A stretch of 64,000 nt of DNA from Dipteronia dyeriana (Eukaryota; Streptophyta; Magnoliopsida; Sapindales; Sapindaceae): positions 65,111,192 to 65,175,191 of the forward strand of contig CM065300.1 of assembly GCA_032871835.1 (NCBI GenBank). The letters run 5' to 3'. Each line of letters begins with the position of its first letter. Positions within the stretch are counted from its first letter, which is position 1. Shown piece after piece: positions 32,790 to 44,460 of the stretch. The position numbers were made by a program, and so were the translations under genes. A model generated the notes under the pieces. It was not told the origin of the DNA. It saw only the letters and a list, made by a program, of their open reading frames with translations, and did not search any database.

Positions 32790-33889
32790 TGTTAACGGGA
32801 AATTTGTTTAGGATGAGAAATCCCCATTAACGCCCTCGAGACCACTACCACGAAAGCGATGGCCAAGGTCGGTACCGTTGGTTCCCGACCTGATTAAGAG
32901 AGAGACGAGAGGTAATAACAGTAAATGGGAGCTATATTATTGATATACTGCTTTAAGATACAAATAACTCTCTTGTTTGCTCACAATCTCTCGAAGGAGT
33001 AGGGTGATGGCAACTCGGTGCCCGTCGAATAGTGGAGATGAAGGTGACCATGTTCTGAAAATAGAATTTAGGCCTTCCTTCTATATGTATATCTGTTGTT
33101 TATGATTTTATGTATGTCGTTCGATCTATATTGGCTCTTCTCTTTCTTTTTTCTTCTATCTCTCTCTCTACCATGCTTGGCTTCACATGTATATATCGCC
33201 CAAGTAGGTTCCAGTTGGCGAATACTCTACCGTAATCTCATGAATCCGTTCCCTCCTTAATGGGCGGGATTTGTCATTTGAATTTGAATTTGAATTGTTT
33301 CCGGATTTGATGATATGGTTGACGAAGATAAGTTTGTTTCCTTATTTGAATCATACTCTTGACATGGATGTGAACATTTTGTAGAAACGATCTCTTGTGC
33401 ACTCGTGCCATGAATTTTCATGGAGGTCATCCTGCCAGCAGCCTATTTCTGGAAGCTTACGATGGATTTTCCTTAACCTGTGGGGGTCTGAGGTGTTCTT
33501 GTAGACCTTCTTGGAAGGTAGCTGGGGTAATGCAGACTTAGATGAGATTCTCTCTTTATGCCCAGCAAGGACAACGGGCTTCTGGATAGGTTGGCAGGCT
33601 TCTTTCAAATGTCTCTTGAGTTTGGAGACTTCCCCTGGCATTTACGGGGCTGTTGTGGAGCTGGACCTCAGAGCTGAGGTTCCCCGATTGATGGCTTAGA
33701 GAAGCCCGGGTTCTAGTGCTCTTGTAAGGACTCGTCCCTGTAGCAATTGGCTTGTCTTCTGGTAACTTTGAAGCCAAACTGGCCTTCCCTGCTCTTACGG
33801 GGTGGCTTTACTTTCTTACAGGGCTTCATGATTGTCGATTGAGGGTGGAAAATTTCTCTTTGACCCTTGGCCAAATTTCCCTATTAACA
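32790..33889 (-). repeat. 5' LTR of Tat-1
   Basis: 1100 bp, TGTTAACGGG to CCCTATTAACA on the plus strand, with inverted-repeat-like ends. The ATAGG duplication follows. Confidence 0.88.
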
Positions 33890-34506
33890 ATAGGGTTGAC
33901 TATCTCCATTAATACGGTTGACTACCTCCATTAATACGGTTTGACCTCATTAATGGTATCGTAAGTATTATGAAGGTCAACCCTTTCTTCCTATGTTGTT
34001 TGGAGGAGAGCTCTGGTTTTATATGTCACTTTGGAGAGGTACTTCATAGAGGTTACCTGAGGTGAAACTTGATATTTCTCTAGGGTGAGGTACCCTAGGT
34101 TCCAGTATACTGGCGGGGTCATTAGGGGACCTCTCGATTGTCATGGAGCTAGATCGATCTTGTTGGTCTTCCCATGGAGCTTGTGCTAACAATTCTAGAG
34201 GCAAAATATCCCATAGGGTTCCAACCTTGTAGCTGAGAGCTTGGTTTAGCTACGCCGAGCTTTAACATTGACCTCGACCTAATTATACAGGATTCCTGAC
34301 GGGGTAGCGGGCTTTAATTGGAGAGCCTGAATGCATACAAGGTGTTTGAGAATGTGTGCCTAGCCATGTTTCTGCGGGGTGGTAAGGTACCTCGACTTAG
34401 AGGACCTCGATACCTCGCTACGTAGACCCCGGATTTGGACCCCTGCTTGAAGGCTGGAAGGTTTAAAAATTCTTCTTTGGTCCCTAGCCAAATTTTACTA
34501 TTAACA

Positions 34507-35561
34507 GAAGTCCCCTCTGATTTGAACACCGGTATATAGTTGGGGTTGGAGTCAGAATCTTGTACTACATGAAGAATCTTGCTTGTCGCTTCTTACTTGT
34601 AACTAGAATCGCTCACATTGCTTAGCTTAGCGAACCGGGGTACTAGTCATTCCTGTTTTAGGAGTCTTGGTACATTTGGCTAAGAAGATCCTGGTAGGCA
34701 ACTAAGGCCACTTTCTCACTAGGTATTTGTACATAGGCGAAACATAGGTGCATTCGACGTACCTGCAAAATAAATTAGAGATGGCGGACCACAGAAGGGA
34801 TATTCCCTTTGTGGAATTTCCGACACTCTAGTCAGTGTAAAATTTGGTAAGTGAGGTCAAAAACCGTACTGCTTGATCATGTCGGATGAAGCTCTAGTGG
34901 CTAATCTGAGAGCCTGCAATTTCTGTTCCTGGAATTGTAAGGCAACTATGCCACCCAGACCTTTCTTGACGGGGTTGGCCCGGCCCGGCCATGGCAACAG
35001 GATGACCTTTTGGTTGTTCAGGTCTCGTGATCTAGATGGCAACTATGCTCTTACCCTCAGATCCTACTTAAGGGAGGTAGCCTAACAAAAGCATCATGAG
35101 TGCTATCTAGCTATTTCCTGGTCTCGAGGCGATCAATGTCAAAATACCATGGCGTTCCTCCTGGAGGGATTAATCCAGTCAAGGGCATCAGGATGGCTAT
35201 TTAGCTATATCCTGGTATTTTGATCTGGATGGCAACAATGCATTTACATCCGGATCCTTTTTACGGGAGGTCACCAGACTAAGGCATCCGGAGCGCTATC
35301 TAGCTATATCCTGGTATCGAGATCTGGATGGCAACAATGCTCTTACACTCAGACCCTTCTTGGGGGTCGTAGCCCGACCAAGGTATCAGTAGCGCAATCT
35401 GGATATTTCCTGGTCTCGAGATGATCAATGTTGAAATACCATGGCGTTCCTCTTGGAGGGATTAATCCAGTCTAGGGCATCAGGAGGAATCTAGCTATAT
35501 CATGGTATTTTGATCCGGATGGCAACAATGCATTTACATTCGGATCCTTCTTGTGGGAGGT
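34507..35561 (-). other. Tat-2 internal end with repeat units
   Basis: Purine tract (minus strand) at 34507-34519, then non-coding DNA and, from about 35030, four or five diverged units of the same about 100-bp repeat seen at 28900-29640 (CTATCTAGCTATTTCCTGGT and variants). It ends at the Athila-like insertion. Confidence 0.65.
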
Positions 35562-35829
35562 TGATTAACATTGAAAAGTGTATGTTTACTAAAGGATAAT
35601 ATCATCATTTTACACTTCCAATATGATTAATTCCTCAATTTATACATAATTTCGTTCGCTCGCTTAAATAAATGTGTTGTGTAGTAATCAATGTATTTTT
35701 CTTTGTATTTCAGAGGTAATTCGATCAATTCAGAATCATGGAGAACTCAGATGGCAAAACAAGTATCGTTTTCAAGTTTAGAACGTCAAAAACCTTAGGA
35801 AGACCACGATGGGCATTTTTGTAATTTTG

Positions 35830-35880
<51 letters not shown>

Positions 35881-36793
35881 AGTGACTTTCAATGTTCACA
35901 GTTGACTTTCACTGTTCCTGATGATGTGGCATATTCCTATTGGCCCAAACTGCGAGTGAACCATACACACGGCTGCAAAGAATCATATTCTAGAAGCCGG
36001 TGCACTGTTCACTATTCACTTCACGGATGTGTGTACTGTTCACTGATGACGTGGCGAAATATGGATGCTCCATTCTAAATTCATCCGATGGTCAATTGTC
36101 ATCCGTATTTTGTATAAATAGGGGGCCTCTCCCCCATAATTTTCATATTCGGAATCCAAATCTGATGTTAGATTTGTGAAATTCTCTCTCTTTTGTTCTC
36201 AAATTCTTAGTTTAAATAAAATAGCTATTTTCTAGTTAAATTATGTCTGGCTAATTTTATATAGTTAGGGCCAAAGGTGATACTGTTGGTATGGAAGATA
36301 TGATCCAATTATGGTAAGTTTATTATTTTTATGATTTCTCCCATCTGATCTTTGTGGAGTTTTTGACTCACTGTAGATAGACAGATATTGTCTAGCACAG
36401 TGTGTACTTTTACCCATATTTATCAGAGAGTGGTTTATCCCCTCTAATCTTTGTGGAGTTTTGACTCACTGTAGACAGACAAATATTGTTAAGCACAATG
36501 AGTACTTTTACCCACATCTATCAGAGAGTGGTCAGTAGAGTGGAATATCATCCCATTAATCTGGACTAAATATTAACAATTTGATCATATTCGAATTACC
36601 AACAGTGGATCATTTAGTCCCAGTTTTAATTTTAATTGATTTTCATTTTATAACAAGCTTAGTAATTAATCTAGATAATTAATTCTACAAGGACAAGTGA
36701 ACAACCTCCCTATGATTCGATCCGGTCTTACCAGTTAATTTATTACTATGACACTCTTATACTTGGGAGTAAGAACACTTATTTAGGACGTGT
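35562..36793 (+). repeat. 5' LTR of the Athila-like derivative
   Basis: TGATTAACATTG to TTTAGGACGTGTAA. It contains seven tandem CACTATT/CACTGTT units (35831-35890), a TATA box at 36114 and the 105-bp duplication (about 36340-36535) shared with the solo LTR at 10724. Confidence 0.88.
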
Positions 36794-36801
36794 AAAATTT
36801 T

Positions 36802-36819
36802 TGGTACCGCTGCCGGGGA
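36802..36819 (+). promoter_or_regulatory. Primer-binding site, tRNA-Asp type
   Basis: TGGTACCGCTGCCGGGGA, three mismatches from TGGCGCCGTTGCCGGGGA. The tRNA-Asp primer is typical of Athila. Confidence 0.8.
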
Positions 36820-38880
36820 GGTAAATCCGTCTTTTCTTTGTACAAGTAATTTCTTTTTAATTTTATTTTAGTTTTGCTATTTTTTCTATCTTTTTTTGTT
36901 CTAATTTTGCATCACTCATCTCAATCATAAACTTCATCCAATTTTTTTTTTAAAAAAAAAAACACTTGTAATCATTAATCACATTTTTTCATTTTAGTAC
37001 TTCAATTTTATTTGCATTTTACCTTAGATCTAGTTTGCATTTGCATATAGGTCATTTTATTTTTCATTTTTACATATCAGTCCCTATAATTATCATATTT
37101 TTACTTTAGTCCTTAGATTTATAATTATTTGCACTTTTGCCCTAACACTTGTGCATATTTGTATTTACACCTTAGAATTTTTGCATGTTATTTTCATCAT
37201 ATTTTCTTTTATTTTCTTCATTTTTATGTATTTCACCTCTATGAAGCCTCATTAAATTTGCATGAGACGTTGGTCTCGAACATCTAGTGGTAGATTAGTT
37301 AGGAGATCCCAATTACCCACATTCAATAACAACATGGCTGAAAACCCACTTAGACATCTAGCAGGAAACCAAGCCGAAAACATGCACAATGTAGTCTTGG
37401 GAATCTGACTTTAAAAGACCCTGTTTGCTAATTTATAAGAAAATTGGATGGGAAGCATATCCCCGACCCATAGAGGGCGTTGAAGCCGTTTCTGAATGTA
37501 AAACCAGAGGAAGATGTGAGCCACAATCACAGTAAATATCCTTTTATTTTTTTATCTTTTTCCTTCCGTATTTAATGTCTTTTATAATTATTGTTGTTTC
37601 TTTTGATTTTTGAAGAGAACAAGTAATGCAGAATTGATCTGAATCTCAGTTTGTGATTGTCCCATGGTTTTTATGCATTTTATTTTCCTATATTTTGTAT
37701 TTCTTTTGTTGTTTTGCAAGATTTTGTTGTCTTTCAAGTTGTTCAGGTGATATCTTTTAAACCTTATCTCTTTCTAATGACATTGGGGACAATGTCTCGT
37801 TCTGGTTGGGGGTAGAGGACAGTTGATTCAATAACTTTTTTTTTTCAAAAAAAAAAAACTAACTTCTAACCTTTTTTTTTTTTGTAAAGATGGCTGAGTA
37901 AGGAGATCTTTTAGATACTTTTGAGACGCATCTTTGTAGTTCTGATGCATTTTTCCTCTCTTCTAACTATTCAAATTTATAAACTCTCCATTGTGATATC
38001 ATTGACTAATCCTTTTGTTCATTAAGTCATCTTGAGAAATTTTTCGAACTATTCTAGACACACGCACATTGACACGTGATTATGTGCAGTAAGTTGAGAT
38101 TTTACGATATTGAGTTCTGAAACATCATTCAAGGGTAACAACCGAAGGCAGTGGTCTTGTTTAAAAATATACATGGTAATAATAATAATAATAATTTTGT
38201 GTGTTGTGACCAAAACTCTTACTTAGTAGCCGGGCCTCATGCCTCAGTAAGCATAGAGTGTTCGTGTAAAACGGTGGAGTCTAGATAAGAATAAATTGCA
38301 ATTCAGTAGCCTCTTTACCTCTAGCAATTAAGTCTGAGGGGTGCTTTAACACCTAATGCCCTAAGGCCAACTGGTTTCGGAGTCATTGACCCAAAGCTCG
38401 TTACACGGGTTAAAGAGAAAGCTTAAAGGAATTGTACTAAAAAATACATCTGCAATCCGAGTAATTAAGCCCGTAGGAGTATTTTAACACTTAATGCCCT
38501 AAAGCCAACTGGTTTGGGAGTCATTGACCTAAAACTCGCTACATGGATTAAAGATGGAATGTTTGTTTTCAATTTTGTTATATTAAAAAAAACAAAAAAA
38601 TAAAAATAAAAAGAAATAAAACTACTGCCTAAGGAAGAAGCCCTGATGAGATTTCGGAATGAAAATGTTGTTTGATTTCAATTGAATCTCATAGTTATTG
38701 TGTTGATCTTTATTGAGCACAAGAAAGTTTGGTTGATAACTCAATTGATGACTGACTGTCAAATGGTGAGAAAAGAAGTATGTGAGAGTTTGTCTATTTG
38801 GTAGTTTAGAAATTTGAATTTGAGTTTTTACTATTTTCACTTTAATTGCCAGGGAATAGCAATAAGCTGGTTGGGGGGTG
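36820..38880 (+). other. Internal region of the Athila-like derivative
   Basis: No long frame. T-rich leader with repeated 'ttta..tt' motifs, a gag start of about 20 codons (MAENPLRHLAGNQAE), then a tail homologous to 5656-5861 and 6628-7927, including an (AAT)n run near 38178 and a GGTTGGGGGGTG tract before 38881. Confidence 0.75.
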
Positions 38881-39329
38881 TGATTAACATTGAAAAGTGT
38901 ATGTTTACTAAGGGGTAATATCATCATTTTACACTTCCAATATGATTAATTCCTCAATTTATCTATTATCTACACTATTTTTATGAGGCTAAAATAATAA
39001 ATAAGATAAACAAATTACAATTAAAAATACATAAGTTAAATTGTTTAAACACTATTATAATATATAACAATTAAATTTAAATATTTAAACACTTAAAAAA
39101 AACACAGCAGGCCCGACCCATTTGACTCACTAGAGCCGGCACGCAGGCCGTGTCATGCCCCCATTTCCCTAAACGGGTTGGGCCTGGCACAGCACGGCAC
39201 GGCACGGTAGACCCGTTTAGGGAAATGGGCCTGACGTGCCAGACCCATTTGTGTCGGGCCAACCAGTTTTGACACCATTAGCTTTCTACTACCTCAAAAG
39301 TGATACAAATATCTATTTGAGTTTTTTTA

Positions 39330-40343
39330 GAGTTGTTTGGTTGGGTTTTTGAGAATTTCTACTTTTAATTCAATAAATGCTAGTTAAGTTTAAACTTTTA
39401 CTAGACAAAAAATCTCATGGAGAGGAGCTTCTCCAAATATATTTAACCAAAAAAAAAAAAAAAAAACAAGATCTACCAACCAAACAACTATATATTTTTT
39501 TTTCAAAAGCTCTATTTCTAATAGATCAATTATATAGTCTAACCTCTCTAAATTAATATGATCTGTTGCACAATAATTTATTAATCAGTGGAGGTTATTA
39601 ATTTGTAGAACATCTACTTAAAAACAAAAAGTTATTTCATGTATATTTGCTAATACCACTGCTTGAATTTAGAAAGTCTTCATCATGCTAATTTAGTCTT
39701 ATATATTTATTGTTTGTAAATTACCAATGAGCTTGGTATATATCTCAAATAAAAAATAAATTGCAAGGATAATATATATCTCCAATTAAAAATTAAATGC
39801 AAGTAATATGAGAAGACTAACATCAAGAAAAGTTAAATCTATAAAAATTGGAATATGAGGCAACAAATTGCCCACGAGGAAATACCAGATGAAGATCTCA
39901 TAGCAATTGCACTGTTACATGGTCATCATGAAAAAGAATTTGAAGAAGATACGGATGAATACCCGCATTTATACAACAAAGATAAAATTAGGTGCCCTTC
40001 ACTCACGTATTTCTCTTCTTGACCTTTCAAATCCCACCCATATTATAGCTCATAAAGTACTTCGAAGTATACAGTTCAAGATCAGGACAACCGAGAAGAA
40101 ACAGGCTAGTCTAGATAGATGGTTCTTTAAAGAACGTGATTCTGTTATTTTTTTTTTATTTTGTATTAATTATTAGATAGCAAAAATATTAAATTTTTCC
40201 TATAGAACACAATCGGTTTCATAAAATTTTATTAAATGTTAGAGGTTTTTAATTATTAGGGTATTAATTTAGAGATGTTAGATTGTAAGTAGACATTTTA
40301 CAACTAGAGGTTTTTTAAAAGCCCAACCAAACAAACTCAAAGA
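39330..40343. mobile_element. Inverted-repeat element (MITE-like), split by a pogo relic
   Basis: Left arm GAGTTGTTTGGTTGGG (39330-39345) faces right arm CCCAACCAAACAAACTC (about 40322-40340). A further inverted copy, CCAACCAAACAACTA, is at 39476-39490. The pogo-like relic 39534-40285 sits between the arms. The superfamily and exact TSD are not clear. Confidence 0.5.
39534..40285 (+). mobile_element. Pogo/Emigrant-type (Tc1-mariner) deletion derivative
   Basis: Ends TCTAACCTCTCTAAATTAAT (left) and, in reverse complement, TCTAACATCTCTAAATTAAT (right), with a TA on the right side. This matches the known Emigrant/Lemi plan (ACCTCTATAAATTAATA-type ends, TA target). Internal degenerate coding at about 39854-40150 includes EEIPDEDLIAIALLHG, an acidic stretch, and KKQASLDRWFFKE, similar to the C-terminus of plant pogo transposases. 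DNA-binding and DDE regions are missing. Confidence 0.65.
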
Positions 40344-40414
40344 ATTTCGTATACATTGATTGACCTTCATAGATATTAATAGACATCTAAATATAACTTA
40401 CACTTTGTTATAAT

Positions 40415-40955
40415 TAGGCACGGCCCTAGGGGGAGTCCAGTGAGACAACCGCTTAGGGCCCCCAAATTGTAAAAATAAAAATTGATTTCATATATAACCC
40501 ATCTATGATTTTAAACTAACAAACCCATAAATGAGTTTAAAGTAGACCCATCAAATATATAATTTTTTAAAACTAACAAACCCACAAATGAGTTTAAAAT
40601 AGGTTCACTGGACATATTATTTTTTAAGAAAGGTCCACAAATTATAAAACTCAAGTATCATTCTCAAGTTCTTACATCAAGTCAAACGTGGATTGAATCA
40701 TATTCTTAACTCTAATTGTCTTTTATATATCTAAAACATGAAAACAACATTACAATACTACTTATATCACTTATAGACAACCGTCGAAAAAAAATCAAAA
40801 AATCAAAAATCAAATTATGGTTCTTCAAAATTCTCTTAAATCTTGCAACGAAAATTCATATTTCAGATACAAAATCTGAACTTAAAATCTCAGGTCCCCG
40901 AAAATTCAATTTCTATAGTTCGACTCGGACCCTGAAAATCTCAATGCAGGCCCTA
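40415..40955 (+). mobile_element. Short non-autonomous hAT, 541 bp
   Basis: Begins TAGGCACGGCCCTAGGGGGA and ends GCAGGCCCTA. The 8-bp duplications GTTATAAT (40407-40414) and GTTATGAT (40956-40963) match at seven of eight positions. The start GGCCCTAGGGGGAGTCCAG plus CTTAGGGCCCCC is the 5'-end style of DUF4371-type hATs. No coding content. Confidence 0.75.
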
Positions 40956-41531
40956 GTTATGATACAATTATATTTCTCATATCAATAAAAATATTTTTTT
41001 AAAATAATAAAAAAAAACAAACCATTGTTAATTAATTAATATATTTATATATATATATATATATAAGTAACTGGACAAAAGCATTTTTGTGTAAGGACGC
41101 GATTTTGAAATTTCTATTTGTTTTTTTTATATATTTCGTATCATAAAGATAATTTTACACCTCAAGTATACAATGATTAGTCAAAATATGTATGTAAAAT
41201 ATAACCAAGAAGATTTTTTTTTTTTTGTATTTAACCAAGAAGAATAAATTTCTTTTACATATAGATATGGTTAAATCAAACCGAAAATAGTATTATCAAT
41301 TGTTATGGTTATCAATCGTTACATTGTTTATTTAATTAGAGATTTGTGTCTAAAATACTGGAAAAAAAAAAGACGAAAGAAAGTTAGATTTTGATTGGAT
41401 TTCAATGACTAGGTTTTTTTTTAAAAAAATAGGTTTATAATGATGAAAGATAATTTTATTATGGTGTGGCATGGCTTGGTTAAATTATGGTTTGTGCCAT
41501 TTATTATTTTTAATTGAATATAAATGAAGTT

Positions 41532-42669
41532 CAGGCCGGCCCATGGGCCCAGCAAACCTAGTATTTTGCTAAGGCCCCCAACTGACTCAATTTTCTTCTT
41601 TTTCTTTGGAGCCTCAGAACCCAATATATTTATATATAAATAGGACCAAAAATAAAGACTTGGTTCGACCCAATATGGTAATGAATCAATTCAATTATAA
41701 ACAAAAAATCAGCCTCACAATCCAAATGCCCAATAAACTTAGTCCTTGTGATTCATTTATTCTGATTTCTAAACGCCACTAATTTATTTTAAACAAAAAC
41801 AAATTTCTTTAGTCACTTTACTTACTCTTTCTGTTTTTTGGTCTTTCATATATATATATATATATATATGGTTTGCTTCGTTTTGATTCTGGCATACGCC
41901 TTCCTGCTTTGTGATAGTGTGTTGTTCTTTATCAATATTAAAGAATTGAAGATTTAAAGGTATGGTTTTTGTTTTCAATTAATTTCTACATGTTGATTTT
42001 GATTCATCTTTTAATTATTTATTTTATTTACAATAGTAGAACAGTGTGTGTGTTGTATTCTATGTAATGGCTGAATAGGTTTAAATTAATTTGGGTTTAA
42101 TTTTTTTCCTTAGTTTTTCTAAATACTACCATGTCTTGCTTTGAAATAATTCATCATGTAATATAGTCATGTAGATTACGGCCATACGGGTGCTATTTTG
42201 AATCTTCTAGCTTTGATTCTTTTAATCTTTTTCATACAGTCTCAGGTCCCTTTAGTAAGCTGAAGAATATTGTTCCAAAGTCTATTTTAACCTTTATTGT
42301 TCCAATTACAATTGCTACTACGGAGAGCAGCTTTTTAAAGTTAAAGTTCATTAAAATTTATCTTCTGTCAACAATGTCACAAGATAGGTTGAGTGGATTG
42401 ACTATGTTATCTATCGAGAAAAAAGTTTTGATGGAAGTAGTATAATTAGTAAATTTGCACTTCAGAAAGCAAGAAGAATATAAACATAAACAATGTTTTG
42501 CTTTTATGTTTTTAGATACAATAATTTTTTTTTGTTTTAATTTATATGGAATACAATGTATTTGGTAAGTGAACAATTATTTTTTTTATTTTTTTTAATT
42601 ATATAGGGTCTCGATTTGTGTTAATATCAAAAAATCGCTCGGGCTACAAAATGTCTGGAGACGGCCCTA
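41532..42669 (+). mobile_element. hAT deletion derivative, 1138 bp
   Basis: Begins CAGGCCGGCCCATGGGCC, ends GGAGACGGCCCTA, with 8-bp duplications ATGAAGTT (41524-41531) and ACGAAGTT (42670-42677). It keeps the 5' region (TATATAAATAGG at about 41632) and the last exon of the transposase, and has lost the middle. Confidence 0.82.
42247..42480 (+). pseudogene. hAT transposase C-terminal fragment
   Basis: Plus frame VPITIATTESSFLKLKFIK then LSTMSQDRLSGLTMLSIEKK, the hAT dimerisation region of DUF4371-type transposases. It belongs to a different lineage from the hAT at 9610, whose equivalent is LPVSTTTTERAFSEMKLVKT. No upstream catalytic region. Confidence 0.85.
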
Positions 42670-42677
42670 ACGAAGTT

Positions 42678-44197
42678 AGTTTGAAAATGGAGGAAAAATA
42701 AAATTGAATCTCTTGTCTTTTATGACATGGCTAGGAGAGAGTTGTTTTATTTTATATAATTTTTAGTTTAACAATTTTATTTTATATTTCTTAATGTTTG
42801 TATGATTTTTTTTTTGTTGATAATTTGTTCACTTTTAAAAGTTGAAAGTGAATGTGGTCTTTTTATTTATCAAAAAATAAAATGTCACATATTTTTTCAA
42901 AGAGCTTTATGTTTTTTTTTCTCAATAAAGGTCATTCAAAGGGCTTGTTAGACACAACTTTTGGGAGGCTTAGAAGTGCTTTTGGGACCTAAAGGTGACT
43001 TTTAGATCTGTTTGGATGAAATGAAAAAATAGCTTTTAAAATTTGAAAGATCTTTTAAGATAAGCACATCTCCAACTTTACTTTTCATATAAGAGCTTTT
43101 GACAATACACGAGAAGCCCAAATTGGTTTAATAAAAAATTTCTATTGACATTTGTACCCCTCTTTTAATGAACAAATTATAATCCCAGATATATTCTTCT
43201 CTCATATATTCTTGATTCTAAACCTGTTTTTTCCCTTTACATAGGAACTTTAATTGCAATCTCATTAAGTTGTTTCACTATTTTGGGTTTGCAAAAAAAA
43301 ACCGAGAAAAAGTAAAGAGTAAAGATGATAACAAAAAAAACTAGCAGAAGAACAAACAATTTTAAAAAAAAGGATGATTTGTAATTATGAGATTAGTGAT
43401 ATTGAGTTTGAAGAAGAGGTACCGATTCCATCAATCTCATGCTCTTGGTGACATAGAACCATATTTATGTTTGACAACCGGTGTGAAAAAGAAAGCTAAC
43501 AGTGGAAAATCTATATGACTGAGGTTATATGTATCTAAGAGATTTAAAGTGCTTTCAGTTTGAACATGATGAAGAATGGGAGGCATGAAGTTGATATTTA
43601 GCATTAGCAACTTTAACAAGATTTAGTAACCGCTAATTGGCATCCACAATATGCTTTTTGCATTTGCTTACATTTCACCATATGCTGCTAAACTACAACA
43701 ACTTTTGTTTCAGTTCATCAATGATGCTCTGTAGATTCAAAGAGGTTGGTTGGTTTTAAGAATTTAATCAAACTACATGAATGTTTTAATAAAACTGTTT
43801 TAGAACATTCATTAATGTAATTGTGTAATTCATAGCTTATTGCCTTTAAATTCACAGGGGCAAAATGAAGAAACTCGGATGCCTTTTGGAACTTTTGGTA
43901 ATGATATGTTCATTCTATTGGTGAATTTTTATTACTTATTTATTTTAGCATTTGTTCTAGTAAATATAACAAATATATATATATATAAACTAAATTTGTA
44001 TAAAAATAAATAAATCACTTCAATTAAGATACAAATGATTAGGGATGGCTAAAAAACAATTGAACCGAACAGAACCGAACCGGTCCAACCAATTTTTTTC
44101 GGTGTTTTATTGTTCACTGGTTCGATTCGGTTTTTTTTTTTTAAACTGGATTTTCCAGTTCGGTTTCCGATTCTATGGTTCGAACCGATAACCGGTC
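42678..44197. other. AT-rich spacer with MITE-like pieces
   Basis: No recognisable gene; a 60-codon minus frame (43437-43619) matches nothing I know. 44041-44197 carries AACCGAACAGAACCGAACCGG and a facing GGTTCGAACCGATAACCGG, typical of a plant hAT-type MITE end; the copia element inserted at 44198 cuts it. Confidence 0.45.
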
Positions 44198-44370
44198 TGA
44201 AATAATACAAGACAATTGACTGAATTTTCTAAGTTCAAAAGATGAATCTTAGAGTTTATGACTATTGCTTTATATATTGTTTACAAGGTATAAGTTAAGG
44301 GATTTCAAATTAAAAATTACAACGGCTATATTACAACTATCAAGCATACAATCATGATATTACATATACA
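44198..44370 (-). repeat. 3' LTR of the copia element
   Basis: About 173 bp, TGAAATAATAC to ACATATACA on the plus strand. The left part is duplicated at 48754-48814. The right edge is estimated. Confidence 0.65.
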
Positions 44371-44460
44371 ACCAAGAATGAAGGGATCATGTGTTGATTT
44401 TGAAAAGTAGTGATGTGGGCACAAATTATGTGCATTGATATTGGTCCAAGAGTTGACTGA

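Larger units (their letters stand above)
26088..33889 (-). mobile_element. Tat-1: Tat/Ogre-like gypsy with antisense ORF
   Basis: 7802-bp element with a perfect 5-bp duplication, ATAGG (26083-26087 and 33890-33894). Minus-strand order: 5' LTR (33889-32790), PBS (32784-32767), gag (32711-31273), zinc-knuckle and protease region (31251-30217), a small integrase fragment (30150-29840), tandem repeats (29640-28900), an antisense ORF on the plus strand (27136-28362) and 3' LTR (27122-26088). RT, RNase H and most of integrase are deleted, so it is non-autonomous. Gag sequence, PBS type, additional antisense ORF and pre-LTR tandem repeats all point to the Tat lineage. Confidence 0.85.
24722..35561 (-). 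mobile_element. Tat-2: Tat/Ogre-like gypsy, 3' part only
   Basis: Its 3' LTR runs 24722-26087 and 33890-34506 (TGTTAACCG... to ...TATTAACA), split by Tat-1 with TSD ATAGG. Beyond it the minus strand has a purine-rich tract (AGAGGGGACTTC, 34507-34519), then internal sequence with about 100-bp repeats (about 35030-35561), cut off by the Athila-like element at 35562. No coding region is left. It is related to Tat-1 by LTR-end sequence (TGTTAATAG...) and by the same internal repeats. Confidence 0.65.
35562..38961 (+). mobile_element. Athila-like deletion derivative, 3' LTR truncated
   Basis: 5' LTR 35562-36793, PBS 36802-36819, a short gag start at about 37334 (ATGGCTGAAAACCC), then a jump to sequence matching the post-pol and tail region of the 1817 element (from about 37384), polypurine tract and a 3' LTR remnant (38881-38961). 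Almost all gag and all pol are missing. The LOG segment is deleted except for its last codons (about 37608-37650). The 3' LTR breaks off after about 80 bp, where the right end of the hAT shell begins. Confidence 0.85.
22631..39280 (+). mobile_element. Ac-like hAT shell, interior replaced by nested retroelements
   Basis: The left end reads TCTGGTGTCAATATGGGCC (22631) and the right end TTTTGACACCATTA (39280), an inverted pair built on GGTGTCAA. The 8-bp duplications GTTTTCTA (22623-22630) and GCTTTCTA (39281-39288) match at seven of eight positions. Both ends carry GC-rich GGCACGGCACG-type subterminal repeats, a habit of plant Ac-like hATs. Only 22631-24721 and about 38962-39280 belong to it. 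No transposase remains: everything between is Tat and Athila-like DNA. Orientation is inferred from the promoter-like region at 23331. Confidence 0.65.

Noticed and set aside
35820..35905. CRISPR-like short direct repeats (CACTATT units)
   Set aside because: Simple tandem repeats in a plant LTR without spacers; similar TTGACTTTCACTGTTCA repeats occur in the other LTRs of the family.
43437..43619. 60-codon minus-strand frame in the spacer at 43 kb
   Set aside because: No similarity I recognise, no neighbouring exon signals, and length expected by chance.
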